Source: Hondaea fermentalgiana (lineage: Eukaryota > Sar > Bigyra > Thraustochytrida > Thraustochytriidae). Taken from it: 64,000 bases of DNA. Both the position numbers and the translations under genes were made by a program. This document shows, one piece after another, positions 9,738-18,941 of the stretch; position 1 is the first letter of the stretch, and every line of letters begins with the position of its first letter. Where the stretch lies: assembly GCA_014084085.1 (NCBI GenBank), contig NPFB01000015.1:31453-95452 (forward strand), read 5' to 3'. The notes below the pieces were generated by a model. It searched no databases, was not told the origin of the DNA, and was given only the letters and a program-made list of their open reading frames with translations.

Positions 9738-10541
9738 TTAATCACTCTTCTTGTTGTCTGGCTTCTTCTTGGACATGCGAAGAATTTTACCGAACCACAG
9801 AATGTTGAGCACAATCATGATCGTGTTTGTCGCGAATAAGATCGCGTAGTGGCTCTTGTACTGGATGAGTCCCTTCCACAGCGCCACCGTGCCCTCGTAG
9901 GTGCCATACACAGCCATGGGAACGCCAAAAAGGATGCGCCCCACCAAAAAGGCAAGCCCGAAAAGCAGCTCGGCACGCTTTACAGCTGGAGATCCCTTGT
10001 ATCCCAGCGCGAGCATGATGGATCGATAGCTGAGGAATGGCGTCGAGAGCTCAAACAGCGTGCAGCACAGGCCATAAAACTGCATAAAGGGATGCAGCAT
10101 GGTCACGAGCGTCGCAAAGCCCACAACGTGATGCGCCAAGAAGCCTAGATCAACCGTTGGAGCCTTGAAGACCATGATAAGGTCCCACAAAAAGTATGCC
10201 ATCGTGTAGTTGAAAAGCCGGCATGAGTTCAACGAAGTGCCGTAGATGCGGTCCGAGACCACCGTTCCCTCTTGGGTGGCCATAATGTAGGTGGCTGCAG
10301 ATACACCTGTAACCGCATGGAAAATGCTCACGCACCATCCCGAGATCTTGGTCTTTTCCAGATCCGTGAGCTTGTCCCATCGATCTGCTGGGATCACGCT
10401 AGGGAGAACTTTTTTCCCGAGCGCTTGCAGGCTAAAGAAAAGCGCCAGGCTCGCCACCACGCGCTGTGCCTGTTCCGGTTCAAGCACCTTCCCGAGGTAC
10501 GCTGCACTTGCCTCCAGCAAGGTCGTTCCGTCTTGCGCCAT
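9738..10541 (-). CDS. TLC-domain multi-pass membrane protein (TLCD4/TMEM56-like)
   Basis: A 267-aa membrane protein with about six to seven hydrophobic segments. TLC (TRAM-LAG1-CLN8) features are FHAVTGVSAATYIM, NYTMAYFLWDLI, the HHVVGFATLVTMLHPFMQFYG segment with its paired histidines, and ELSTPFLSYRSIML. Members of this broad family include ceramide synthases and lipid-regulating TLCD proteins. The homeobox and LAG1-type active-site pattern of ceramide synthase is not evident, so the TLCD/TMEM56 branch is the better fit. The C terminus ends KKSD, which fits the KKxx di-lysine signal for ER retrieval. ATG at 10541. Substrate is unknown. Confidence 0.85.
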   Translation of the reverse strand: MAQDGTTLLEASAAYLGKVLEPEQAQRVVASLALFFSLQALGKKVLPSVIPADRWDKLTDLEKTKISGWCVSIFHAVTGVSAATYIMATQEGTVVSDRIYGTSLNSCRLFNYTMAYFLWDLIMVFKAPTVDLGFLAHHVVGFATLVTMLHPFMQFYGLCCTLFELSTPFLSYRSIMLALGYKGSPAVKRAELLFGLAFLVGRILFGVPMAVYGTYEGTVALWKGLIQYKSHYAILFATNTIMIVLNILWFGKILRMSKKKPDNKKSD

Positions 10542-11383
10542 CGTGCAGTCCTACGACGAAGTCACGCGCCTCCCTCTTTGTCAGGCCGAGTTCGCAAAGG
10601 GCGTTTGTCTCCGTGTGAACGCGCCGAGGAGTCTTATCGTCGTCGTCGCCAACTCAACCCTTTGGTTGATTGCGCTTTCCACGTGCTCGGGTGTCCTTGT
10701 GCCAGGATGGCCCTTGCGCTTCCGCGCTCGGCAGACTGCAACGCGTGCAAGCGCGAGCCGCGTCGCTGTCTGCCCAGAACCCTGCCCGTGCGTTCGCTGC
10801 CTCCCTTGCCCGCGCACCGCGCAGGCTCCGACCCGCGCTTTCGCGTTTTGCCGTGGCGCACTCAAGGGCGCGTGCTTGGGCTTGCTCTTATTGTGCATCC
10901 GTCTCGATCCGTCCATCAATCGAACAAGGCTTTAATTTGCACAACAGAGCCGAGCCGAGAGGGCCAGCATTGCATGCACCCACCAGCTGGCTGTGCCCGA
11001 GCCCAGTCTGGCAAGGAGCACGGACTCTATCTACGCGGAGCCGACTGAAACAAGCTCGCGTTTGTACTCATTCTGCAAGGCAAATGAAGAGCAAGAGCTC
11101 TGCACGGGGAGGACACCGAGGCATCGGGCTGCTCGATAAGTGAGTCCACCACAAGCAAGCGGTCCGAGGTGTGTGATGATGACGGCAAAGTGAAGTACCT
11201 AAAGTAAGCGAAATTGCAGCTGCCATGGCTGGCCATGCAATACAGAAGAAGAAGAAGATGCAAAAGAAGAAGAAGAAGAAGAAGAAGAAGGGAGGGAAAA
11301 AAAAAAGTCCATCAACATTCATTCAAGGCGGACGGGATGCTCTTTGTCTGGCTGCCGACCCGCTGGATACTTTCGCACACGTT
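10542..11383. other. Spacer upstream of TLC gene and 3' of EB1
   Basis: An 842-base spacer between two - strand genes. It has an AAG-repeat stretch (about 11247-11310) near the EB1 stop. Open frames here are short and without domains. Confidence 0.55.
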
Positions 11384-12433
11384 CTAGTACTCCTCAGCGT
11401 AGGAGGACGCCGAGACAGGTGCCGCCTCGGAAGAAAGGTCCCGGTCATGAGCAGCTTCATCGTCGACGACGCCACCCTCCTTGGATTCCGCAGCGTCGAG
11501 CGCCTCGTGCGGTGCCTCGGCCCCAAACTCGTCCTCGTCAACGCTGGCCAATACAGCCTCGGCCGCGGCCTGAGCCGCAGCGCCATCCGGATCATCCTCT
11601 GTGGCGTAAAGCACAGTAAGAACCTGGAGCACAGTGTCGCGGTCCGGCCCCTGGTACGCTTGCAGAAGAACCTCCACCTCGCGAAGCTTGTGAAAGTAAA
11701 AGTCGCGCTCCTTCTCGGCGCTCTCCAGATTCATTTGAAGGGTCGCGCTCGAGGCGCGGAGATCCTTGACCTGCTGCTCGAGCTCGTCAATTTTCTCAGC
11801 CTCCTTCGAGTCCTCAGCCCGGCGGACCGGCGATCGCGCGGCCGAAGATGTAGACGAGCTTCCGAGCGAACGGTTCGGCCGCGAAAGGTTCTCCTTCTCC
11901 TTCTCCTTGGGCTTGAGGGCGGCTGAGCCCACAGTCTTGGTGGGTCGCGGTGCAGGCCTCGACGCAGGCTTGCGCGCGGCCGGCTTGGCAACGCTCTGCG
12001 CGGGCTTGTACAAACTGACGCCCTTGCCAAGATTTCGCCTCGTAATCGCGTCATAGTCCTCGGGAATGTTGGCCTCATGGTCCAGGAATACCGAACGCAC
12101 CCACTGCAGATGTTCGAGGTTGTCTTGGTACTTGGCACGGATGAGACGATCCACGGGGATGTGACGCGTGATGCCCACCTTGTCAAAGACGGCCTGCATG
12201 ACCTTGTAGTTGGCCACGAACTCGTGGTCGCTGCGCGCGCCCCAGTTCACCTTTTTCATGGGCACCGTGCCGGGAAAGAGGGCGTCCATTACCTGGCAAA
12301 CGACGGCGCCATTCGCTGTCTCTTCGACCTTGCCCAAGTTCAACTGGCACAGCCCATTGAGCCATTCAAGGATCTCGCGACGTCCCACAAAGTACGCCTC
12401 GTTCATCATGCCCACCGCGCGGTCGGTCGCCAT
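11384..12433 (-). CDS. EB1-family microtubule plus-end binding protein
   Basis: EB1 (MAPRE) tracks growing microtubule plus ends and recruits CAP-Gly and SxIP proteins. The protein is 349 aa from the ATG at 12433; the frame is open a little further upstream but without ATG. The N-terminal calponin-homology domain spans about residues 5-120 (GRREILEWLNGLCQL, KVNWGARSDHEFVANYKVMQ, RLIRAKYQDNLEHLQWV). A Pro/Ala/Lys/Ser-rich linker (about 145-205) is followed by the EB-homology coiled coil (about 210-275), with FYFHKLREVEVLL matching the EBH core. The last residues, YAEEY, form the EEY/EEF motif read by CAP-Gly domains. The segment after EBH (about 80 residues, acidic) is longer than in animal EB1. 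Confidence 0.95.
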   Translation of the reverse strand: MATDRAVGMMNEAYFVGRREILEWLNGLCQLNLGKVEETANGAVVCQVMDALFPGTVPMKKVNWGARSDHEFVANYKVMQAVFDKVGITRHIPVDRLIRAKYQDNLEHLQWVRSVFLDHEANIPEDYDAITRRNLGKGVSLYKPAQSVAKPAARKPASRPAPRPTKTVGSAALKPKEKEKENLSRPNRSLGSSSTSSAARSPVRRAEDSKEAEKIDELEQQVKDLRASSATLQMNLESAEKERDFYFHKLREVEVLLQAYQGPDRDTVLQVLTVLYATEDDPDGAAAQAAAEAVLASVDEDEFGAEAPHEALDAAESKEGGVVDDEAAHDRDLSSEAAPVSASSYAEEY

Positions 12434-13403
12434 CTTGCTTTTCTTGAGCAAACTCGTACGGCCTCCGACCCTCTCGCTTTCCCGGTCCTTTTCTGTATCG
12501 TATCGTATTGTATCGTATCGTCAGTCCTCAACGTCCGCGTCCCTGCCAAAGACGGCCTAAGCAGAGCGCACGCGCGCCATGCTTGCTTTTCCCTCCCGAG
12601 CCGCGACCAGCAGGCGCGCTCGCCAAAGAAACCTGCCGAGCGCCTTTGCCGCCGTCGCGCCCGCGTCTGCGGCCCCGCCCCGACGTACCTCGAGCTGTCT
12701 GCCCTCGTTGCCTGCGCGCCGAGCGACGTGGCTGCTTGCGGGTCTGCCGCGTGCTCGGCCGGCGTTGGGCCTCGACCGTTATACCTGGAGACAGCCACCA
12801 GCAGCACTGTATAGAGAGAGAGGGCAGGCACGCGATGCGTCCGTCACTTCAGCCAGGTGGTTGACAACGAAAGCAGGGCCTCCGTCTGTTTGGGCTGGCT
12901 GGCTGGCTGGCTGGATAGCCAGCTGGCCGGTGGGCTTCCTTCGTAAGCATGAAGCTTCACAAAGGACTCGCATGATACGTATACGTTGTGGCGGGTGGTC
13001 GAGGAAGGAATCGTGATGGCCACGTGCACGTGTCGTTGTGGACTAGGTTTGTGGAAACTGGAGTTCGAACTGGCAGAAAGAGGGACGGAGGAAGTCACGG
13101 TACAGTAACCACCATGACATATGACATGCCATGGCATGTCATCACAGAACAACTTGAAGAGTGCCGTGACAGCTCTTACTCAAGAGCTAGATGGACTTGG
13201 CAACAGCGAGGGTCTCTTTGAAATTACGTCAATCGAAAATACGTCAAGAGATAGCCCGGGATTGAGTTGGCACAAGAGAATGAGGGTCTTTCTGAAAGCT
13301 CCCAGCTGTTCGAAAGAAAGTCTCGAAGAGCAAGAACTTCACAAGCCCCAAAAATGCTAGCCTAGTCAAACTTGAAAGTGGTGAAAATCGAAAATGAAAA
13401 ATT
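12434..13403. other. Spacer upstream of EB1 and 3' of flavin monooxygenase 1
   Basis: A 970-base spacer. It contains a TATCG repeat (12494-12519), a CTGG repeat (about 12892-12914), the 22-bp palindrome at 13121-13142 and two TACGTCA copies at about 13226 and 13241. A frame of 79 codons at 13121-13360 has no recognisable domain. Confidence 0.55.
13121..13142. promoter_or_regulatory. Perfect 22-bp palindrome, possible operator-like site
   Basis: The 22 bases equal their own reverse complement: half-site ATGACATGCCA followed by TGGCATGTCAT. A further ATGACAT copy lies directly before it (13114-13120). Nothing in the sequence identifies a binding factor. Confidence 0.45.
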
Positions 13404-15074
13404 CTACCACGCAAAGAAAAAGGTCTTGCCCGTAGTCAAAAGAGACTTGAGCTGATAGAAGATGGCCATCGGAAGCACAATTCCAAGCATCTTGAGCTGA
13501 TACACGAGCACGCCCAAGAGAGTCTTGCGGTTGCGCTTGTGCGCGTAGCAATTCTTGTACTCCTTGAGAATGTCGTGGCGCGCGAGATCAAGGTCTGCGC
13601 CATAGCCAAGAAGTCGGTAGTGCGCTCCAACCGTAGGCGTCGTGTACACGAGCCAGAGCAGCCATGGGGCCTTGAAGAGCAGACGCAGGAAGTGCGGCGT
13701 GGCCCCAATCATTTCCGCGAGCTCGTCGAGATATGGGCGAATCGAAACCTGCACCGTGTGACGCGGCGCCTTATAGTACCACTTGTTGTTGAAATCGAGC
13801 TTGGCAGCAATGTCCTGCTTCATGGCCTCACGAGACGGCATCTTCAGGGCTCCAGACAGGTATCGTGCTGCCACCCGCGCCTGCACGTCGGCAATCATCG
13901 CCATTGCGCCAACAGGCTGCGCAACACCGATAAATGCAATGTTATCCACATCGCGCGCTCCCACCGGGACCATGTGCTTGTAAAGCTTGAGCTCGTTGGA
14001 CTCATTCACCTCGAGAATGTCAGAGGGAATAAAGGGAAAGGTGATCTTGTACCCTGTGCAAAAGACAACTGCATCTGCTTCCATGGACGTTCCGTCCGTG
14101 AAGTGCACCGTGCTGCCCTCGAAGCGCTCGATACCGCGGCGTCCTTCGATCTTGCCCTCCTCAACTTGCTTGTAAAAGTTATTTTCGAGGCTGTTGAGCG
14201 TCAGCGTCGGGTGGCTCTCGTTGAAGCGGTATGTCGGCCCAAGCCCGACCTTGTCCAACATCTGACGCGCCGGCTCGAGTTGGGCTTCGACGAGGGACGC
14301 GGAGACTTCCTGCGGAAGACGGCCAATGATGTTTTCGTCCAGCCGCGACGTCACGTCAGCGTCCTCGTTGAAGAACGGGTTGGGTACGATCCACGCACCA
14401 CGCCGCGCCACAAGGACCGTCCGTGTCGCGACCTTGCTGATTTCCGTGGTGATGTCGCTGCCACTGTTGCCAATTCCCACCACGACGCACCTCTTGCCTT
14501 CAAACTTTCGATTGTCCTTGTATCCGTGCGAGTGCATCACGAGGCCGGGGAACTCGTCAATGCCCTTAAAGTTGATCGAGTGCGGGATCGAGTGGTGCCC
14601 GGAGCACACCACGACACCGTCAAAAGTACCCGTCTTCCGAGACCCTCCTCCCTCCGCATCCTCCGTCTCGACACGCCAGCTCCAGTTCGACTTTTCGTCG
14701 CGAGCCTCGACCGGTTCCACGTGCGTGACGCGCGTGTTGAATTCAATACATTTGCGAAGACCAAATTTGTCCGCGTAAAGATTGAAATAGCGCATCATGT
14801 CCTCGTGACCCATGGCGATTGGGAAGCCCTCGGGGATGGGGAAGTCACCGAAAGAGTTGGCCGCGCGAACCGTGTTGATCCGTGTCGACCGGTACACGGT
14901 CGACAATGTCTCCTCTTCGGTGAAGCGCCAGATCCCGCCAATGTCGTCGCTCACCTCAAAGGCAGTGACATCCATGCCGGCCTCGAGCATTTCCTTGATA
15001 GCCTTGAGGCCGCACATGCCGGCGCCGATGACCGCCACATGTTTCTTCTGCGTCTCGGGCGGGTGCGCAGACAT
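13404..15074 (-). CDS. Flavin-containing monooxygenase, copy 1
   Basis: An FAD- and NADPH-dependent oxygenase that would oxidise soft nucleophilic N or S atoms; substrate unknown. It is 556 aa with ATG at 15074. Visible motifs: FAD-binding VIGAGMCGLKA (about residues 15-25), DIGGIWRFTEE, the FMO signature FxGxxxHxxxY as FPGLVMHSHGY (about 175-185), NADPH-binding VVGIGNSGSD (about 197-206), and FCTGYKITFPF near 340. The C terminus, about 120 residues past the core, has hydrophobic stretches and ends with MAIFYQLKSLL...FFFAW, which suggests membrane association as in animal FMOs. It is paralogous over its whole length to the gene at 61848-63515, including an almost identical last 20 residues. 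Confidence 0.93.
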   Translation of the reverse strand: MSAHPPETQKKHVAVIGAGMCGLKAIKEMLEAGMDVTAFEVSDDIGGIWRFTEEETLSTVYRSTRINTVRAANSFGDFPIPEGFPIAMGHEDMMRYFNLYADKFGLRKCIEFNTRVTHVEPVEARDEKSNWSWRVETEDAEGGGSRKTGTFDGVVVCSGHHSIPHSINFKGIDEFPGLVMHSHGYKDNRKFEGKRCVVVGIGNSGSDITTEISKVATRTVLVARRGAWIVPNPFFNEDADVTSRLDENIIGRLPQEVSASLVEAQLEPARQMLDKVGLGPTYRFNESHPTLTLNSLENNFYKQVEEGKIEGRRGIERFEGSTVHFTDGTSMEADAVVFCTGYKITFPFIPSDILEVNESNELKLYKHMVPVGARDVDNIAFIGVAQPVGAMAMIADVQARVAARYLSGALKMPSREAMKQDIAAKLDFNNKWYYKAPRHTVQVSIRPYLDELAEMIGATPHFLRLLFKAPWLLWLVYTTPTVGAHYRLLGYGADLDLARHDILKEYKNCYAHKRNRKTLLGVLVYQLKMLGIVLPMAIFYQLKSLLTTGKTFFFAW

Positions 15075-15872
15075 TCTCTTCCGCCACCGACGACCAACTC
15101 CTTCGAGATCCTCCTCCTCTTTCCTTCCCCTACCCTACGCGCGAGTCTTCTCCTTTCGCCTCTCCTTGGCAAATTCGCTATTGCGTGCGCGTCCTGGATT
15201 CTTCGATGCGGGTCTGCGAGCCGCCTTTGACGATATCTTGGCCGTGCTGCTGCCTGTGTTGCCTGCCCGCCGTATTACTATCCCCTCACCCCATCGTCCA
15301 GCCCCGAAGTTCGTGTCGGACCTGGACGAAGAAAGTCTCCTACGATCTTGACGAGTCCCCCCGTTCTCGTACAAGACATTCACTGTCGTTACTACCTCTG
15401 ATGGCATGCTAGTAGTCAAGGCTCCAAGGACGCTATCGCAATGTCTTCATTGTCGTCACTAGCGAGCGACGCGAATTGGGCTGGGCATCAATCGCTGCGG
15501 TCCATGGCGCCATGAGAGCAGACATTCTTGCGGTCGCCTTCGCCTGCCTGTCAGATCACAAATCATGTTTGCCTCTCACGATGGATGCAAGGCAGCTGAG
15601 CACAACGCAAGGCTGTTCGCAACAACGATGCCGTGAAGACTTGCTTGGTGGTGGCTTGGGTTGCAAGGCGACTGACAGTGAGAGACTGATTCACTGTGAC
15701 ACGACCAGCCAGGGCAACTCGAGGCCACCATCCTGGACCAAGGAAGCGCGGCAAAGCGCCGTGGCAGAGCGCCGCATGGGGGCGAGGCTCGTGCAGGTTG
15801 CCCGGGAAACGCAGGTCGAGTGGTAGTGATCACAGGCAACAACGCGGTCGGCGAGGACGCGGAGCACGCAAG
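15075..15872. other. Divergent spacer, flavin monooxygenase 1 to carnosine methyltransferase
   Basis: A 798-base spacer that must carry both promoters. No gene, long repeat or clear TATA box is seen. Confidence 0.5.
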
Positions 15873-17256
15873 ATGAGCGAGCACGAACATGGTCACCACC
15901 ATCAACATGAACACGACTCTGGACACGGGCACAGCCACGAGCACGGCGGACACCATGGAGGCGAGGACCTTGCCAAGGCGCAGGCAGCAGAGGAAGAGCA
16001 AGCGCATTTCGATGAGGTGCTGCACGCCTTTCTGACGTACGAGACGGACATCGTCGATGCTCTCTCGCGCAGAGAACGCAATCTTCGACGAGTCCCAGGG
16101 CTCATCTCGCTCCTCCCGGGCGGCGAAGAAGTCCAGCAGAAAAAGTTTGAAGCGCTTCGCGAGGCGGCGCGCAAGAACCAAAACTTTTTCAATGAAATCG
16201 TCAAGAACAGCTCCAACAAGGGCTCTCTTTCGCGTGTGCCTGATCCTGGAGCCCAGGTCCGAAACCTTGGCAAGGTCCGCAGCACCTTGGCGCAATGTGC
16301 GCGTGAATGGTCCGAAGAGGGTTCCGAGGAGCGCGAAAAGTCCTTTGCCCCGCTGCTCAGTTGGCTCGAAAAGTACCTCGATGCAGGCCCTGACGGCGAC
16401 AAGCGCGTACTTGTGCCTGGTGCGGGCCTTGGTCGTCTGCTCACCGAAATCGTCGGACGCGGCTACAGCTGCGAAGGCAATGAATTCTCTTATCAAATGC
16501 TTGTCACCAGCGATTACGTCATGAACGTTATGCACAGCTCTTCGCCCACTCACCAGCTCGAAATTCACCCATGTAAGTTCTCTTTCGCCTCCATGCTTGA
16601 GTGAGCAAGGATGCTCTTGGCAACCCGCGACGATGGTTGGGGTCAAAGAATTATTTGACGATGAAAGGCCGTACTGACTTGCTTCGTCATTGTTCTTCTT
16701 CGTTACACTTTTTTTGGGGGGGGGGATATCAGGGATTCACAATCCGTCGAATGTCGCGAGCGCATCGGACGCTTCTCGTGCAGTGCGAATTCCTGATGCA
16801 TCCGCTACGGAGATTCTCGAGCGGCGCAAGGACAACAAGGCAACGATGAGCATGTGCGCTGGTGAGTTCCTCCTCGTGTACGGCAAGGACGAGGCAAAGT
16901 GGGATGCAGTGGTGACTTGCTTTTTCATCGACACGGCGCCCAATATTCTGGACTACTTGCAAGTCATTTACCGTAGTCTCAAACCTGGAGGAATATGGAT
17001 CAATGGCGGTCCTCTCCTTTGGCACTGGCAGTCGAGCGAGCCACGCGCTACACGGGACGATACGGCCGGTGGCCGCGATCCGCGCTATGATTCCTCCATT
17101 GAGCTTTCTTGGGAAGAGGTCAAGGGTCTCGCGACAAGTGTCGGCTTTGAGTTCAAAGAAGAGGCATGGCAAGAGGTTGGCTACAACACAAACGCGACAT
17201 GCATGCTTCGCTCCGTGTACCGAACTGTTCAGTCTGTAGCTATCAAGAAGGCGTGA
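15873..17256 (+). CDS. Carnosine N-methyltransferase-like protein (N2227 family), two exons
   Basis: The N2227/CARNMT1 family transfers a methyl group from S-adenosylmethionine to histidine in carnosine or in proteins. Exon 1 is 15873-16572 and exon 2 16733-17256, encoding 407 aa. The N terminus is His/Glu/Gly-rich (about 13 His in the first 30 residues). The SAM-binding motif is VLVPGAGLGRL (about 187-197), followed by GNEFSYQML. The splice join rebuilds HPWIHNPSN, which matches the human PWIH segment. Then come TMSMCAGEF, TCFFIDTAPNILDY and LKPGGIWINGGPLLWHW, all diagnostic. Without splicing, exon 1 ends prematurely after about 14 non-conserved codons. The His-rich tail could bind metal. 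The natural substrate is not certain. Confidence 0.92.
16573..16732 (+). other. Intron of the carnosine methyltransferase gene (160 bp, phase 1)
   Basis: Donor GTAAGT after CACCCAT; acceptor ATATCAG before GGATTC. The join makes the Trp codon of the conserved PWIH motif. A T-then-G homopolymer run (16709-16725) precedes the acceptor, an unusual replacement for a pure pyrimidine tract. Confidence 0.9.
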
Positions 17257-17563
17257 CAAGTGTACTGTATAGCTCCCGTAGAGGAGAGACACAAGGACAC
17301 AAGGACACAAGGTTGGCCAATAAATTGCGTAGCAAGATAATAAGATGATCTGATCTTCACATGGTAGGCAATGATACGTAGAACATGAATGCCATGGAAT
17401 CAGGCACCCTCTTCGAACTTGTATCGTTCCTTGTCTTCTTCTTACCGCGCATCAATCCGATGCATGCGCCCATGAGTTGCAGCAGCATTCTTGTCTTGTT
17501 CATCATCTATTTCACGTTCACATGTTATCAGAAAAAGTACTACACACAAATCTTGCATCAGTA
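17257..17563. other. Convergent 3' spacer
   Basis: A 307-base spacer between the methyltransferase and an unrecognised - strand gene. It holds an ACACAAGG triple repeat (about 17289-17312) and CAATAAATT near 17318, a possible polyadenylation signal. Confidence 0.5.
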
Positions 17564-18502
17564 TCATGATTCGGTCTTTCGCCGTTTCGCCTCGTGTTTC
17601 TCATCGTCGTCGGCATCGCTAGGACTTGCGCGCCCTTGGTTTTCGTCGTCGTCCGCATCTGCATCCTCGTCTTCCATGTCGTCCCCGCCCTTGTTGCTGC
17701 CTGGGCTGCGCGAGGCCTCGGAAGCCGAACCGTACTCTTCCTCGTGCTCTGCAGTTGGCGAAAAGAGAAAGTTGGCAAGTTTGCTCGCAACTTCATCCAA
17801 GTCCAGCAGCGTGAAGACGACAAGAAAAGCGACCACGTCATCTGCGTCCTCGAGGTGTGCTCCTGCCGCACGGAACCACTCGATGAGCAAACCGGGCGGC
17901 TGCAACTCAAGCTCGCAGGCATGTTTCTTGTCCTCGCATTGACCGCAGTGCATTTGTTCAAAAGAGTCAAATTCGGCCTCCTCGAATCCATGCGTCTCGC
18001 ACGCCCACTTCGTTTTGAGACGCAGAATTTCCGTCACGGGGTCCACGTCAGAGAAAATGGCAATACGAAAGCTTGCCTCGCGCGTGGCGCAGTTCTGCCG
18101 AAAGACCGCGCGCAGTGTGCCACGGTGCGGTCCCAAGCCGGTGACCTCGAAGTCATGGTAGTCCTCAGAACCGCACTGCTCCGCAACACGTTTACGCACG
18201 CGCAGGTCGCGAAGGGCCCAGGGCCGCAAGCCCGCGTCGAAGACCGTGCCGCCAAAGTAGTCCTCTTCGATGCGCTGCCGTAGCGCGCGGTTGGCGCGCT
18301 CGAGCTTGCAGGCCTCGGCGACAGCGTCCAGCCACTCGTCCTCATCCCGCTCGACCCCTGCTTCTTCGCCTTGGCGCAAAAGCTGCGCCACCAGCTTTTG
18401 GACGCCGACGCGCGCGGCATCTCCCACGCTCGCCATCGGGCCTGCACCCTGGCTGCACTCGCTCTCGCTGCCGCTGCCGCTGCTGGTCTCGCTGCCGCTC
18501 AT
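17564..18502 (-). CDS. Unrecognised acidic protein with Cys cluster
   Basis: A 312-aa protein from the ATG at 18502. The frame is open further upstream to 19003, but that part would run through a GGAT microsatellite and overlap the divergent gene, so I do not accept it. The N terminus is Ser/Gly-rich. Residues about 25-245 look folded, with DYFGGTVFDAGLRPWALRDLR, a VTGLGPHRGTLRAVF segment and a CGQCEDKKHAC cluster that could bind a metal. A hydrophobic helix-rich stretch (VVAFLVVFTLLDLDEVASKL) precedes a tail of about 60 residues rich in Asp, Glu and Ser that ends in a basic KRRK cluster, consistent with a nuclear protein. I know no family for it. Confidence 0.75.
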   Translation of the reverse strand: MSGSETSSGSGSESECSQGAGPMASVGDAARVGVQKLVAQLLRQGEEAGVERDEDEWLDAVAEACKLERANRALRQRIEEDYFGGTVFDAGLRPWALRDLRVRKRVAEQCGSEDYHDFEVTGLGPHRGTLRAVFRQNCATREASFRIAIFSDVDPVTEILRLKTKWACETHGFEEAEFDSFEQMHCGQCEDKKHACELELQPPGLLIEWFRAAGAHLEDADDVVAFLVVFTLLDLDEVASKLANFLFSPTAEHEEEYGSASEASRSPGSNKGGDDMEDEDADADDDENQGRASPSDADDDEKHEAKRRKTES

Positions 18503-18941
18503 GGTCTCGGTCGCCGCCGACGGGATCGGGTTCTGGCGTCCACGAGCGCTGGCCCCGCGGCGTGCAGCCCTTGTGCAAGGCGAGGCAGCAGCAGCCTCCA
18601 GCCGCGCAGCGAGCCATTGCGAAGGACGACGGGGCGGGCTGGCCAGGTCGACGGAGGACGCTGCCGGTCGGGACCCCAGGCGCCTCCGCAGGATGGATGG
18701 ATGGATGGATGGATAGCTTGATGTTTGCTCGAGGTCAAGGGAGACGCAGAAATGGTCCCAGGAATAGTGCCGTTGAGAGCGCTCGCCCCCGGGGCCCGGG
18801 CAACTGCAGTACGACCAGACAGTCCTGGCCAAGCCCAGGTTCCGTCCGAACTCAAAGCGCCCGCGCGGACAGACGCAAACGCAAGACGGGAAGCCAGCCA
18901 GCCAGCCAATCAGCCAGACGCTGCTTGCGAAGGCGAACAGC
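18503..18941. other. Divergent spacer with GGAT microsatellite
   Basis: A 439-base spacer between two divergent unrecognised genes. It contains six GGAT units at 18691-18714 and CAGC repeats near 18892-18915. Both promoters must be within or overlap it. Confidence 0.55.

Noticed and set aside
13539..15230. 563-codon open frame antisense to flavin monooxygenase 1
   Set aside because: Mirrors the coding gene in composition; the sense strand has all the FAD and NADPH motifs.
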